Shown: one piece after another, positions 53,314 to 60,783 of the stretch
Numbering within the stretch: the first letter of the stretch is position 1
Layout of the letters: each line of letters begins with the position of its first letter
NCBI GenBank assembly: GCA_963829705.1
Contig: CAWHJN010000005.1
Span: 868,001 to 932,000, forward strand
Direction: 5' to 3'
Length of the DNA: 64,000 nt
Origin: CAWHJN01 sp963829705
Lineage (GTDB): Bacteria; Bacteroidota; Rhodothermia; Rhodothermales; BA12
Notes under the pieces: generated by a model
What the model saw: the letters and a program-made list of their open reading frames with translations, nothing else
Databases searched by the model: none
Told to the model about the DNA's origin: nothing
Program-made: the position numbers and the translations under genes

Positions 53314-53927
53314 AAGCCTGGCAAAACGCCTGTTCGACGTCACCGCCGCCGCCGCCGGGATGCTCGTGCTCAGTCCGGTGCTGGGCGTCGTGGCGCTGCT
53401 CGTGCGGCAGAAGCTGGGCAGCCCCGTCCTGTTCACGCAGACGCGCCCCGGCCTGCACGGCGAGACCCTTCACGCTCTGCAAATTCCGCACGATGACCGA
53501 CGCCCGCGACGCGGCAGGAAACCTCCTGCCCGACGCCGACCGCCTGCCGCCCTTCGGCCAGTTCCTGCGCTCGACGAGCCTCGACGAGCTGCCCGAACTG
53601 TGGAACGTGCTGCGCGGCGACATGAGCCTCGTCGGCCCGCGCCCGCTCCTCATGCGCTACCTCGACCGCTACACGCCGCGCCAGATGCGCCGCCACGAGG
53701 TACGCCCCGGCATCACCGGGCTGGCGCAGGTCAGCGGGCGCAACGCGCTCTCGTGGGACGAGCGTTTCGAGATGGACGTGTGGTACGTCGAACACCGCAC
53801 GTTCTGGCTCGACCTCAAAATCCTGTGGCAGACCGTCGCCAGAGTCGTAAAACGCGAAGGCATCAGCGCGCAGGGCGAGGCGACGATGCCCGAGTTTCCC
53901 GGCAATCAATCCTCTACCCAACCATGA
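53303..53927 (+). CDS. Short phosphoglycosyl transferase (PglC/WcaJ catalytic type), frameshifted
   Basis: A monotopic sugar-1-phosphate transferase of about 208 residues that starts repeat-unit assembly on undecaprenyl phosphate. N-terminal re-entrant helix KRLFDVTAAAAGMLVLSPVLGVVALLV, GSPVLFTQTRPG, then after the shift FTLCKFRTMTDARDAAG, catalytic Asp-Glu in LRSTSLDELPEL, GDMSLVGPRPLLMRYL and RPGITGLAQVSGRN. An extra base lies at about 53461-53470 (length 3n+1). The GTG start at 53303 overlaps the preceding stop. Size and the following PglD-like gene suggest PglC-type specificity for di-N-acetylbacillosamine. Confidence 0.88.
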
Positions 53928-54589
53928 AAGACCTCGTTCTCGTCGGATGCGGCGGTTTCGCCCGAGAAGTGCTACAGATCGCGCTCGATCAAAACGACCA
54001 GCAGCCTGCGTGGAACGTGCTGGGCTTCGTAGATGACGACCCCGAGCGCCACGGCACGACGATTCACGACTTGCCTGTCCTTGGCGGGGTGGATTGGCTG
54101 GCGCAGCAGCCGGAGGTTCACGTCAACATCGCGATTGGCAATACCGTCGTCCGGCGGAAGCTGGCGAAGCGTATTACTGGTCTCGGCGTGCAGCATTTCG
54201 CCACCCTCATCCATCCGCGCGCCTGGGTTGGCAGGCACGTAGACATCGGGCCGGGCTCGACCATCTGTGCCGGGACGATGATCACGACCGACATTCGGCT
54301 GGGTGCGCATACCATCGCCAACCTGGATTGCACCATCGGCCACGACGCGGTGCTGGAACAGTACGTGACGCTCGCGCCGAGCGTCAACGTCTCCGGCAAC
54401 GTCACCATCGGCGAGGGCTGCGACGTCGGAACCGGAGCCGTCGTGATTCAGGGCGTCGAAATTGGAGCGTGGTCGATCATCGGGGCCGGAGCCGTCGTCG
54501 TGAAACCCATTCCGGCCAACGTCACGGCGGTGGGTACGCCTGCTAAGCCCATCAAAGAACGGCCCGCCGGATGGCACGACGCCCCTTGA
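53924..54589 (+). CDS. pglD: PglD/NeuD-type sugar O/N-acetyltransferase
   Basis: A 221-residue acetyltransferase with a Rossmann-like N-terminal domain (DLVLVGCGGFAREVLQIAL, VLGFVDDDPERHG) and a left-handed beta-helix (HPRAWVGRHVDIGPGSTICAGTMI to GAWSIIGAGAVVVKPIPANVTAVGTPAKPI). The catalytic His sits in NLDCTIGHDAVLEQY. This is the PglD layout, acetylating UDP-4-amino-4,6-dideoxy-GlcNAc to the di-N-acetylbacillosamine nucleotide. ATG overlaps the stop of the PglC-like gene, and PglE-like and PglF-like genes follow. Confidence 0.9.
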   Translation: MKDLVLVGCGGFAREVLQIALDQNDQQPAWNVLGFVDDDPERHGTTIHDLPVLGGVDWLAQQPEVHVNIAIGNTVVRRKLAKRITGLGVQHFATLIHPRAWVGRHVDIGPGSTICAGTMITTDIRLGAHTIANLDCTIGHDAVLEQYVTLAPSVNVSGNVTIGEGCDVGTGAVVIQGVEIGAWSIIGAGAVVVKPIPANVTAVGTPAKPIKERPAGWHDAP

Positions 54590-54623
54590 ACCGTCATAGG
54601 AACAAGCTGTTGATCTAAAACCG

Positions 54624-54742
54624 CCCCCATGAGGGGGCTCCCCGCCGCATGGCGGGGTGGGGGTGTTGGCCTGGACAGTCAGGTCGTGGCTGAACACCCT
54701 CCGCCCCTTCAGGGCACCGCCCTCCAGTGAGGGTTTCTTATC
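54624..54742. repeat. Hairpin cluster between pglD-like and pglE-like genes
   Basis: Successive hairpins: CCCCC/GGGGG (54624-54637), CCCCGCC/GGCGGGG (54640-54657) and a CCCTC/GAGGG stem followed by TTTCTT (near 54720-54742). They may act as transcript ends or be remnants of a further repeat family. No ORF is seen. Confidence 0.5.
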
Positions 54743-54800
54743 GCAATGGCATGGCCCCTGCGCGAAATAAGCCCCAACCATCCACGCCTACACTACCCCT

Positions 54801-55961
54801 GTGAACGACACCGAACAGCCCCGCGTCTACCTCTCCTCGCCGCACATGGGCGAGTGGGAGCAGCGCTTCGTGCAGGAAGCCTTCGACACCAACTGGGTGG
54901 CGCCCATCGGGCCGCACGTCAACGCCTTCGAGGAAGAGTTCGCCGCGCTCGTGGGCGCGTCGCACGCCGTGGCGGTCACCTCCGGCACGGCGGCGCTGCA
55001 CCTGGCGCTCCGGCTCTCGGGCGTGGGCGAGGGCGACGACGTGCTCGTCTCGACGTTCACCTTCTGCGCGAGCGTCAACCCGATCCTGTATCAGCAGGCC
55101 CGCCCCGTCTTCCTCGACAGCGAAACCACGTCGTGGAACCTCGACCCGAACCTGCTGGAGAGCGTGCTGAAGGCGCGGGCGGAAAAAAATGCCGTCCCTA
55201 AAGCGCTCGTGCTCGTCCACCTCTACGGGCAGAGCGCCGACCTCGACGCCATCGTGCCCTTGTGTGAGCGCTACGGCGTGGCGCTCGTCGAGGACGCCGC
55301 CGAGGCGCTCGGGGCTACCTACAAAGGCCGCACGCCGGGGACGTTCGGCAAAGCGGGCATCTACTCGTTCAACGGCAACAAAATCATCACCACGTCGGGC
55401 GGCGGGATGCTCGTGACCGAGGACGCCGAGATGGCGCGGCACGCCCGCAAACTCGCCACGCAGGCCCGCGACGACGCGCCGCACTACCAGCACTCGGAAG
55501 TCGGCTACAACTACCGCCTCTCGAACGTGCTCGCAGGCGTCGGGCGCGGGCAGCTCCGGGTACTCGAAGACCGGGTAGAGGCGCGGCGGGAAAATTTTGC
55601 CTACTACCAGCAAACCCTGGGCGGCCTGCCCGGCATCGGCTTCATGCCCGAAGCGCCGTGGGGCCGCCACTCGCGCTGGCTCTCGTGCATCACCCTCGAC
55701 CCCGACGCCTTCGGGGCGACGCGCGAGGACGTGCGTCTCGCGCTCGAAAGTGCCAACATCGAGGCCCGCCCGCTGTGGAAGCCCATGCACCTCCAACCCG
55801 TCTACGCGCCCTACGAAGCGCACCTGACGGGCGTGGCGGAGGCCCTGTTCGAGGACGGGCTGTGCCTGCCGTCGGGTTCTAACCTCTCTGCCGAAGACCG
55901 CGAGCGGGTGGTCGAAGGCGTCCGGGCGTGTCACGCGCAGGGCGCAGCGGCGGCGCGGTAG
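54801..55961 (+). CDS. pglE: DegT/DnrJ/EryC1 aminotransferase (PglE-like)
   Basis: A 386-residue PLP aminotransferase: RVYLSSPHMGEWEQRFVQEAFDTNWVAPIGPHVNAFE at the N-terminus, AVAVTSGTAALHLALRL, LVLVHLYGQSADLDAI, EDAAEALGATYKG and the PLP Lys in YSFNGNKIITTSGGGML. The LSSPHMGxxE start and SFNGNKIITTSGGG loop fit PglE/LegC-type enzymes that aminate C4 of UDP-4-keto-6-deoxy-GlcNAc. With the PglF-like dehydratase downstream and PglD upstream it completes a bacillosamine set. The start is GTG at 54801. Confidence 0.88.
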   Translation: MNDTEQPRVYLSSPHMGEWEQRFVQEAFDTNWVAPIGPHVNAFEEEFAALVGASHAVAVTSGTAALHLALRLSGVGEGDDVLVSTFTFCASVNPILYQQARPVFLDSETTSWNLDPNLLESVLKARAEKNAVPKALVLVHLYGQSADLDAIVPLCERYGVALVEDAAEALGATYKGRTPGTFGKAGIYSFNGNKIITTSGGGMLVTEDAEMARHARKLATQARDDAPHYQHSEVGYNYRLSNVLAGVGRGQLRVLEDRVEARRENFAYYQQTLGGLPGIGFMPEAPWGRHSRWLSCITLDPDAFGATREDVRLALESANIEARPLWKPMHLQPVYAPYEAHLTGVAEALFEDGLCLPSGSNLSAEDRERVVEGVRACHAQGAAAAR

Positions 55962-56093
55962 GTGTGGGAAGGCGGCAGCGTGTACCAACAGACGGTGAAC
56001 TAGCCGCACGCGGCCGGTCGATGTTTGACCGGGGCGCGGTTTTCTCTGTGAAATACGCGGGTACCATCCCCAATTCACACGCGCCCTGCGTAG

Positions 56094-58043
56094 ATGTTTG
56101 TTGAGCGCACGATTTATGTTACCGCGCTCATTCGCCTCTTATCTCGCCCCATTATGCGTCGTACGGTTTCGAAATTCGGAATTGACCTGATCCTCTGGGC
56201 CTTCGCCACGCCCCTCGCCTTCGCCATCCGCCTCGACCCGCCCTACGACGTCCGCTACGTCTGGGGGATGCTGGCGCTGCTCGTCGTGACGCTGCCGTTC
56301 AAGGCGTTCGCCATCGCGGCGCTGCGCTTCCACCGGCGCTCGTGGCGCAAATTCGGCTTCCGCGACCTGTCGGTGCTGGGCGCGGGCGTGGCCGCCGTGC
56401 TGGTGCTTTCGTTCGCCGTGCGCGCGTTCGTGACAGGCTGGGGCGTCATCCCGCGCAGCGTGCCCGTCATCGAGGCCATGGTGGCCGTGCTGCTCCTGGG
56501 CAGCTTCCGGGCCTTCGTGCGGGCGCAGGGCGAGCGCATCGTGCGCGGCAAAGTCGACCGCGACCGCGTCCGGCGCGTGCTCATCGCCGGGGCGGGGGAC
56601 TCGGGCACCATGATCGCCCGCGAGATGCTGCGGCAGCCCCAGGCACGCCTCGTGCCCGTCGGCTTCCTCGACGACGACCGCTCCAAGCAGGGCAAGAGCT
56701 TCGTGGGCCTCAAAGTCCTCGGCACCCGCGCGGACCTCGAAGAGGTGGCCGACGCGCACAACGTGGACGAACTCGTCATCGCCATGCCGGCGGCGCGCGG
56801 CGAGGTCATCCGCAAGTACGTCGAGAAGGCGCAGCGGGCGAAGCTGCCCAACCGCACGATTCCCGGCCTCGTCGACCTGGTGAGCGGGCGCGTGTCGATC
56901 TCGCAGCTCCGCGAGGTCAACCTCGAAGACCTGCTCCGGCGCGATCCTGTCAAGCTTCAGTCGGACGAGATCGAGGCGTACCTCGAAGGGCGGCGCGTGC
57001 TCGTCACGGGCGCGGGCGGCTCCATCGGCTCCGAGATCGTGCGGCAGGTGGCGCGCTTCCGCCCGCATTCCATCGTGCTGCTCGGGCGCGGCGAGAACAG
57101 CATTTTCCTCATCGAGCAGGAGATGCGGCGCGACTTCCCGGGCGTCGTCATCCACCCCGTCATCTGCGACGTGCGCGACGAGGGCAAGCTGGCGCAGATG
57201 TTCGCGCTCTACGCGCCCGAGGTGGTCTTCCACGCCGCCGCGCACAAGCACGTGCCGCTGATGGAGGCCAACCCCGATCAGGCCATCTTCAACAACGTCG
57301 GCGGCACGCGCAACGTGGCGCGGATGGCGCTGGAGCACGGCGTCGAGCGCTTCGTCAACATCTCGACCGACAAGGCCGTCAACCCGACGTCGGTGATGGG
57401 GGCGTCGAAGCGCGCCGCCGAGCACGTCGTCTACGGCGCGGCGCGGGACGCCGGCGCGGCGCAGAGCTTCGTGTCGGTCCGCTTCGGCAACGTGCTGGGC
57501 AGCCGGGGCAGCGTCGTCCCGTTCTTCCAGCGGCAGATCGCCGCGGGCGGCCCGGTGACGGTGACGCACCCGGAGATGAAGCGCTACTTCATGACCATCC
57601 CCGAGGCGGCGCAACTCGTGCTCCAGGCGGGCGCGCTGGGGCAGAACGGGGCCGTCTACGTGCTCGACATGGGCGAGCCGGTAAAGATCGTCGACCTCGC
57701 GCGCGACCTCATCCTCCTCTCGGGCCTGGAGCCGGGCAAGGACATCGAGGTGACGTTCAACGGGATGCGGCCGGGCGAGAAGCTGTTCGAGGAACTCCTC
57801 ACGGCGGAGGAGGGCACCGACGCCTCGCGCCACACCAAGATCTTCGTGGCGCGCAAAGTCGGCTTCCCCAACGGCGAACTCGAAAAACACCTCGACGCGC
57901 TCCTCGCCGCCGCGTCCACACGCGATGGGCAAGAGGTACGGCGCGCCCTCCTCGCCATGATCCCGACGGCGCGCTTCGAGACGCTGGCATGCGCCGAAGA
58001 CGACGACGCCCACGCGCCCGTGCTGATGGAGCGCGGCAGCTGA
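56094..58043 (+). CDS. pglF: Membrane UDP-GlcNAc 4,6-dehydratase (PglF/WbpM/CapD type)
   Basis: A 649-residue protein with four N-terminal membrane helices (FGIDLILWAFATPLAFAI..., LLVVTLPFKAFAIAAL..., VLGAGVAAVLVLSFAVRAF..., MVAVLLLGSFRAFVRA), a first Rossmann domain (VLIAGAGDSGTMIAREML) and a catalytic SDR (VLVTGAGGSIGSEIVRQ, NVGGTRNVARMAL, STDKAVNPTSVMGASKRAAE with the atypical Ser-Thr-Asp-Lys site). It converts UDP-GlcNAc to the 4-keto-6-deoxy sugar for the PglE-like enzyme. ATG 56154 is an alternative start that fits the first helix better. A CCGGTC/GACCGG hairpin lies upstream at 56014-56032. Confidence 0.92.
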   Translation: MFVERTIYVTALIRLLSRPIMRRTVSKFGIDLILWAFATPLAFAIRLDPPYDVRYVWGMLALLVVTLPFKAFAIAALRFHRRSWRKFGFRDLSVLGAGVAAVLVLSFAVRAFVTGWGVIPRSVPVIEAMVAVLLLGSFRAFVRAQGERIVRGKVDRDRVRRVLIAGAGDSGTMIAREMLRQPQARLVPVGFLDDDRSKQGKSFVGLKVLGTRADLEEVADAHNVDELVIAMPAARGEVIRKYVEKAQRAKLPNRTIPGLVDLVSGRVSISQLREVNLEDLLRRDPVKLQSDEIEAYLEGRRVLVTGAGGSIGSEIVRQVARFRPHSIVLLGRGENSIFLIEQEMRRDFPGVVIHPVICDVRDEGKLAQMFALYAPEVVFHAAAHKHVPLMEANPDQAIFNNVGGTRNVARMALEHGVERFVNISTDKAVNPTSVMGASKRAAEHVVYGAARDAGAAQSFVSVRFGNVLGSRGSVVPFFQRQIAAGGPVTVTHPEMKRYFMTIPEAAQLVLQAGALGQNGAVYVLDMGEPVKIVDLARDLILLSGLEPGKDIEVTFNGMRPGEKLFEELLTAEEGTDASRHTKIFVARKVGFPNGELEKHLDALLAAASTRDGQEVRRALLAMIPTARFETLACAEDDDAHAPVLMERGS

Positions 58044-58080
58044 TCCCAGAGTGTCAGAGTACCCGTGCAGGCTCCTGTTC

Positions 58081-58106
58081 GTCATCTCCACCTGCGCGGG
58101 CGTGAC
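58081..58106. repeat. Degenerate GTCAT-type repeat downstream of pglF-like gene
   Basis: GTCATCTCCACCTGCGCGGG followed by CGTGAC resembles the right end of the nuclease element with several changes. The gap 58044-58283 otherwise shows no gene. Confidence 0.35.
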
Positions 58107-58283
58107 GGGAAGGCGCGCCGTGCAACGCACGGAACGGGTGTGATTCCGGAGTCGGTGATCGAACGGATCTGAAAAATCCGGGGCCGCAGCCTCGATGTCC
58201 GCGCTGGCGTTTGTACCCTTGCGCGCCTCGCCGCCGGGCGCGAACTTGGGCCGTCGCCTTGCGCCCGTCGTATTTCTCCTGCC

Positions 58284-59549
58284 ATGTCCGTGCTGACCCC
58301 TTTGCCCGCGTCGTCGGTGCGCCGCGCAGCGCGCGTGCCGGGCTGGCTGGTGGCGGCGTGCGCGGTAGGGCCGCTGCTGGTGGTGCTGGCGGCGGCCATG
58401 CTGGCCGGATGGGGACCTGCCGAGGCGGTGCGCGCGCCCATCGCGTGGGGCCTGTGGAGCACGCTGACGGGGATCCTGGTCGCCGGGTGGTGGCTGTACC
58501 GCCGCGTGCTGGCCCGCCACCTCTCCACGCTGCTCGTGCTCTGGCTGGCGGGCGTAGCCGTGTGGAGCGCGGCGGCGGCATGGCAGGGAGGCGGTCCGCT
58601 CCTCGCCCTCTGCGGCGCGGCGGGCGTCCTCGGGCTGCCGCTGCTCTGCGGCGTCGTGCCGTGGCAGCGCCGCGTGCACAGGCGTCGCTACGCGCTGCTC
58701 GGCGGCGGCATCGCCGACGAGGTCGGTACGCTGGCGTCGGCTACGTGGGTGCCGTTCGAGCCGGAGAGACAGGCGAAAAACCTGGACGGCGTCGTGGCGG
58801 ACCTGCACGCGCAGCACGCCACGCACGTGCTCAACGCCATCGCCACGCAAGCGCTGCGCGGCGTGCCGGTCGTCCACGCGGCGGAAGTCCACGAGCTGCT
58901 CACCGAGCGCGTCGCGCTGCGCTTTATCGCCGAGGAGAGCCTGCGCGACTTCCAGCGCCCGCTCGTCTACGACGCCGTCAAGCGCGGGCTCGACCTCGTG
59001 CTGGTGCTGGCGGGGCTGCCGCTGGTGCTGCCGGTGATGGCCATCGTGGCACTCGTCGTCCGCCTCGAATCGCCGGGCCCCATCCTGTTCAGGCAGGTGC
59101 GGGTGGGGCTGCGCGGCGCGCCGTTCACGATGTTCAAGTTCCGCAGCATGGACCACCGCGCCACCTCCGACGCGCCGCAGTTCACCCTCGCCGACGACGC
59201 CCGCGTGACGCGCGTGGGCCGCTTTATCCGCACCTTCCGCATCGACGAGCTGCCGCAGGTGTGGAACGTGCTCCGGGGCGAGATGAGCTTTATCGGGCCA
59301 CGCCCCGAGCAGGTGCCGTTCGTGGAAACCTTCGAGGAGGTTATCCCGCTCTATCCGTACCGCCACACCGTGCGCCCCGGCATCACGGGCTGGTCGCAGG
59401 TGAAGCTGGGCTACGCGGCGAGCACGAAAGAAGCCGTCGAAAAGCTGGAGTACGACCTGTATTACGTCAAGCACCTCTCGTTCGCGCTCGACCTGCTCAT
59501 CCTCTTCAAAACCCTTCGCACCATCGTCACCGGCTACGGCGCGCGGTAG
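58284..59549 (+). CDS. Long polyprenyl-phosphate sugar-1-phosphate transferase (WbaP/WcaJ type)
   Basis: A 421-residue phosphoglycosyl transferase. The N-terminus has about four membrane helices (VAACAVGPLLVVLAAAMLAG, LTGILVAGWWLYRRV, STLLVLWLAGVAVWSAAAAW, LLALCGAAGVLGLPLLCGVV) and a shortened CoA-binding-like domain (ALLGGGIADEVG...). The catalytic part has KRGLDLVLVLAGLPLVLPVM, GPILFRQVRVGLRG, FKFRSMDHRA, RIDELPQVWNVLRGEMSFIGPRPEQVPFV and RPGITGWSQVKLGYA. It is a second initiating enzyme in the locus besides 53303; it may start a different glycan. The following gene encodes an orphan copy of the N-terminal region of this family. Confidence 0.92.
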   Translation: MSVLTPLPASSVRRAARVPGWLVAACAVGPLLVVLAAAMLAGWGPAEAVRAPIAWGLWSTLTGILVAGWWLYRRVLARHLSTLLVLWLAGVAVWSAAAAWQGGGPLLALCGAAGVLGLPLLCGVVPWQRRVHRRRYALLGGGIADEVGTLASATWVPFEPERQAKNLDGVVADLHAQHATHVLNAIATQALRGVPVVHAAEVHELLTERVALRFIAEESLRDFQRPLVYDAVKRGLDLVLVLAGLPLVLPVMAIVALVVRLESPGPILFRQVRVGLRGAPFTMFKFRSMDHRATSDAPQFTLADDARVTRVGRFIRTFRIDELPQVWNVLRGEMSFIGPRPEQVPFVETFEEVIPLYPYRHTVRPGITGWSQVKLGYAASTKEAVEKLEYDLYYVKHLSFALDLLILFKTLRTIVTGYGAR

Positions 59550-59647
59550 TATGTTGGAGGATAGGTGATGGAGGATAGAGATGATGATCCGTTCGACACT
59601 CCACGCTCGATCGTCCCCACTTCCGCGTTTTCCCTTCCGATTTCCCC

Positions 59648-60529
59648 TTGAACCCGTACAGGCTGCGACATAAAGCCCTCGCGGTGGCGGCCGATCTGGT
59701 GGCCGTCGCGCTGGCGTACGCGCTGTACTACACGCTGCGGTTCGAATTTCAGCTGTTGCCCACGCCGCGCTTCGTGCCCGTGGCGCTCGTGGTGCCCGCG
59801 CTGGCGACGAGTGTGTTCTGGGGGATGGTCTTCGCCGCGTTCGGGTTGTACCGCGACAAGGCGCTGCGCCACTGGGGATGGCCACAGGCCGTGCAACTCC
59901 TGAAAGCCCTCGCCGTGGGGATTCTGGTGCTGTTCTTCGTGCTCTTCATCGACACCCTCCAGCCGGGGGCTGCGCGCCTGACCATCCCCGTCTACGGCGC
60001 GTCCATCTTCGCGATGGTCTTCGCCGTGCGGTGGGGCCTGCACCGCCTCACGCGCACGACCACCGTGGCCGGGGTGGGCCGCACGCGCCTCGCCATCGTC
60101 GGCGACCAGGGGCGGGCTGAGTACGTGGCGGGGCTGCTGGAATCGAACCCCGAGTATGGCTACCAGCCGGTGGTGCTTGTGGCCTTCGACGCGCGCGAGC
60201 GCCACGCGCCGCAGGTCGTCTACACGTCGCGCCGCCTGCCCGCTGCGGACTCCGTGGTGTCGGTGGCCTCTGAACTGCGCCAGCCCTCCGACCTCGCCGA
60301 CGCCGTCGAGGCCGCCATCCGGGCGCACGCCGCCGAAGAGATGCTGGTGCTGCTCGCCCCGCGCGATATCGCCTACTACCTCGAACTCGTTCGGGTGTGC
60401 AGCCACCTGTCGGTGCCGCTGCGCTTCGTCTCCAACTACCGCCCCATCGTACTCGACGACGGCAGCGACGAACCCCTCGGCCAGATTCTGCTGCCGGAGC
60501 ACCTCTCGGACGTCCGGGCACTTTCCTGA
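59648..60529 (+). CDS. Orphan N-terminal (membrane plus CoA-binding-like) domain of a phosphoglycosyl transferase
   Basis: A 293-residue protein with four membrane helices (AVAADLVAVALAYALYYTL, VALVVPALATSVFWGMVFAAF, LLKALAVGILVLFFVLFI, VYGASIFAMVFAVRWGLHRL) and a Rossmann-like domain (RTRLAIVGDQGRAEYVAGLLESN, EEMLVLLAPRDIAYYLELVRVC). This is the layout of the N-terminal half of WbaP/CapD-like proteins, but the sequence ends where the catalytic half would begin; no KFRSM or DELPQ motif follows. It starts at TTG 59648. It may regulate or scaffold the transferase encoded 98 nt upstream, or be a gene remnant. Confidence 0.75.
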   Translation: MNPYRLRHKALAVAADLVAVALAYALYYTLRFEFQLLPTPRFVPVALVVPALATSVFWGMVFAAFGLYRDKALRHWGWPQAVQLLKALAVGILVLFFVLFIDTLQPGAARLTIPVYGASIFAMVFAVRWGLHRLTRTTTVAGVGRTRLAIVGDQGRAEYVAGLLESNPEYGYQPVVLVAFDARERHAPQVVYTSRRLPAADSVVSVASELRQPSDLADAVEAAIRAHAAEEMLVLLAPRDIAYYLELVRVCSHLSVPLRFVSNYRPIVLDDGSDEPLGQILLPEHLSDVRALS

Positions 60530-60549
60530 CTTTTCTATACCGAAATCCT

Positions 60550-60693
60550 ATGCTTGCTCTCTTGCTTTCGCTCCTCCCGCAGACCGCCGCCGCGCCGCAC
60601 GGCATCGGCACCGAATGGCTCGTCCCGGTCGCCGTGCTCGTGCCGTTCCTGCTGCTCATCGTCATCGTGCTCGCCGGGCGCAGGCGCGTGTAG
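60550..60693 (+). CDS. Small single-span membrane protein (47 aa)
   Basis: A 47-codon ORF 20 nt after the orphan-domain gene: a short hydrophobic start (LALLLSLLP), a polar link, then one strong membrane helix (WLVPVAVLVPFLLLIVIVLA) and a basic end GRRRV. Positive-inside reasoning puts the C-terminus in the cytoplasm. It is the last plus-strand gene of the polysaccharide locus. Coding status rests on ORF shape and position only. Confidence 0.5.
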   Translation: MLALLLSLLPQTAAAPHGIGTEWLVPVAVLVPFLLLIVIVLAGRRRV

Positions 60694-60783
60694 CGTAGAT
60701 GGAGGGCAGTGCGGGCAAACGCCTCTCCCTCATCGCCGGGCCAGACGGAGCAGGTCGACCCCGCCGCTGCTTGAGCCGCGCGG

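Noticed and set aside
54624..54742. tRNA or small RNA gene in the hairpin-rich gap
   Set aside because: No acceptor/anticodon arrangement and no TTCGA-type T loop; only stacked G/C hairpins.
56014..56043. Terminator upstream of the pglF-like gene
   Set aside because: The 6-bp stem CCGGTC/GACCGG is followed by T residues only after several G/C bases, so termination is doubtful.
58081..58106. Further full copy of the GTCAT repeat element
   Set aside because: Too many differences in the arms; kept only as a low-confidence degenerate repeat.
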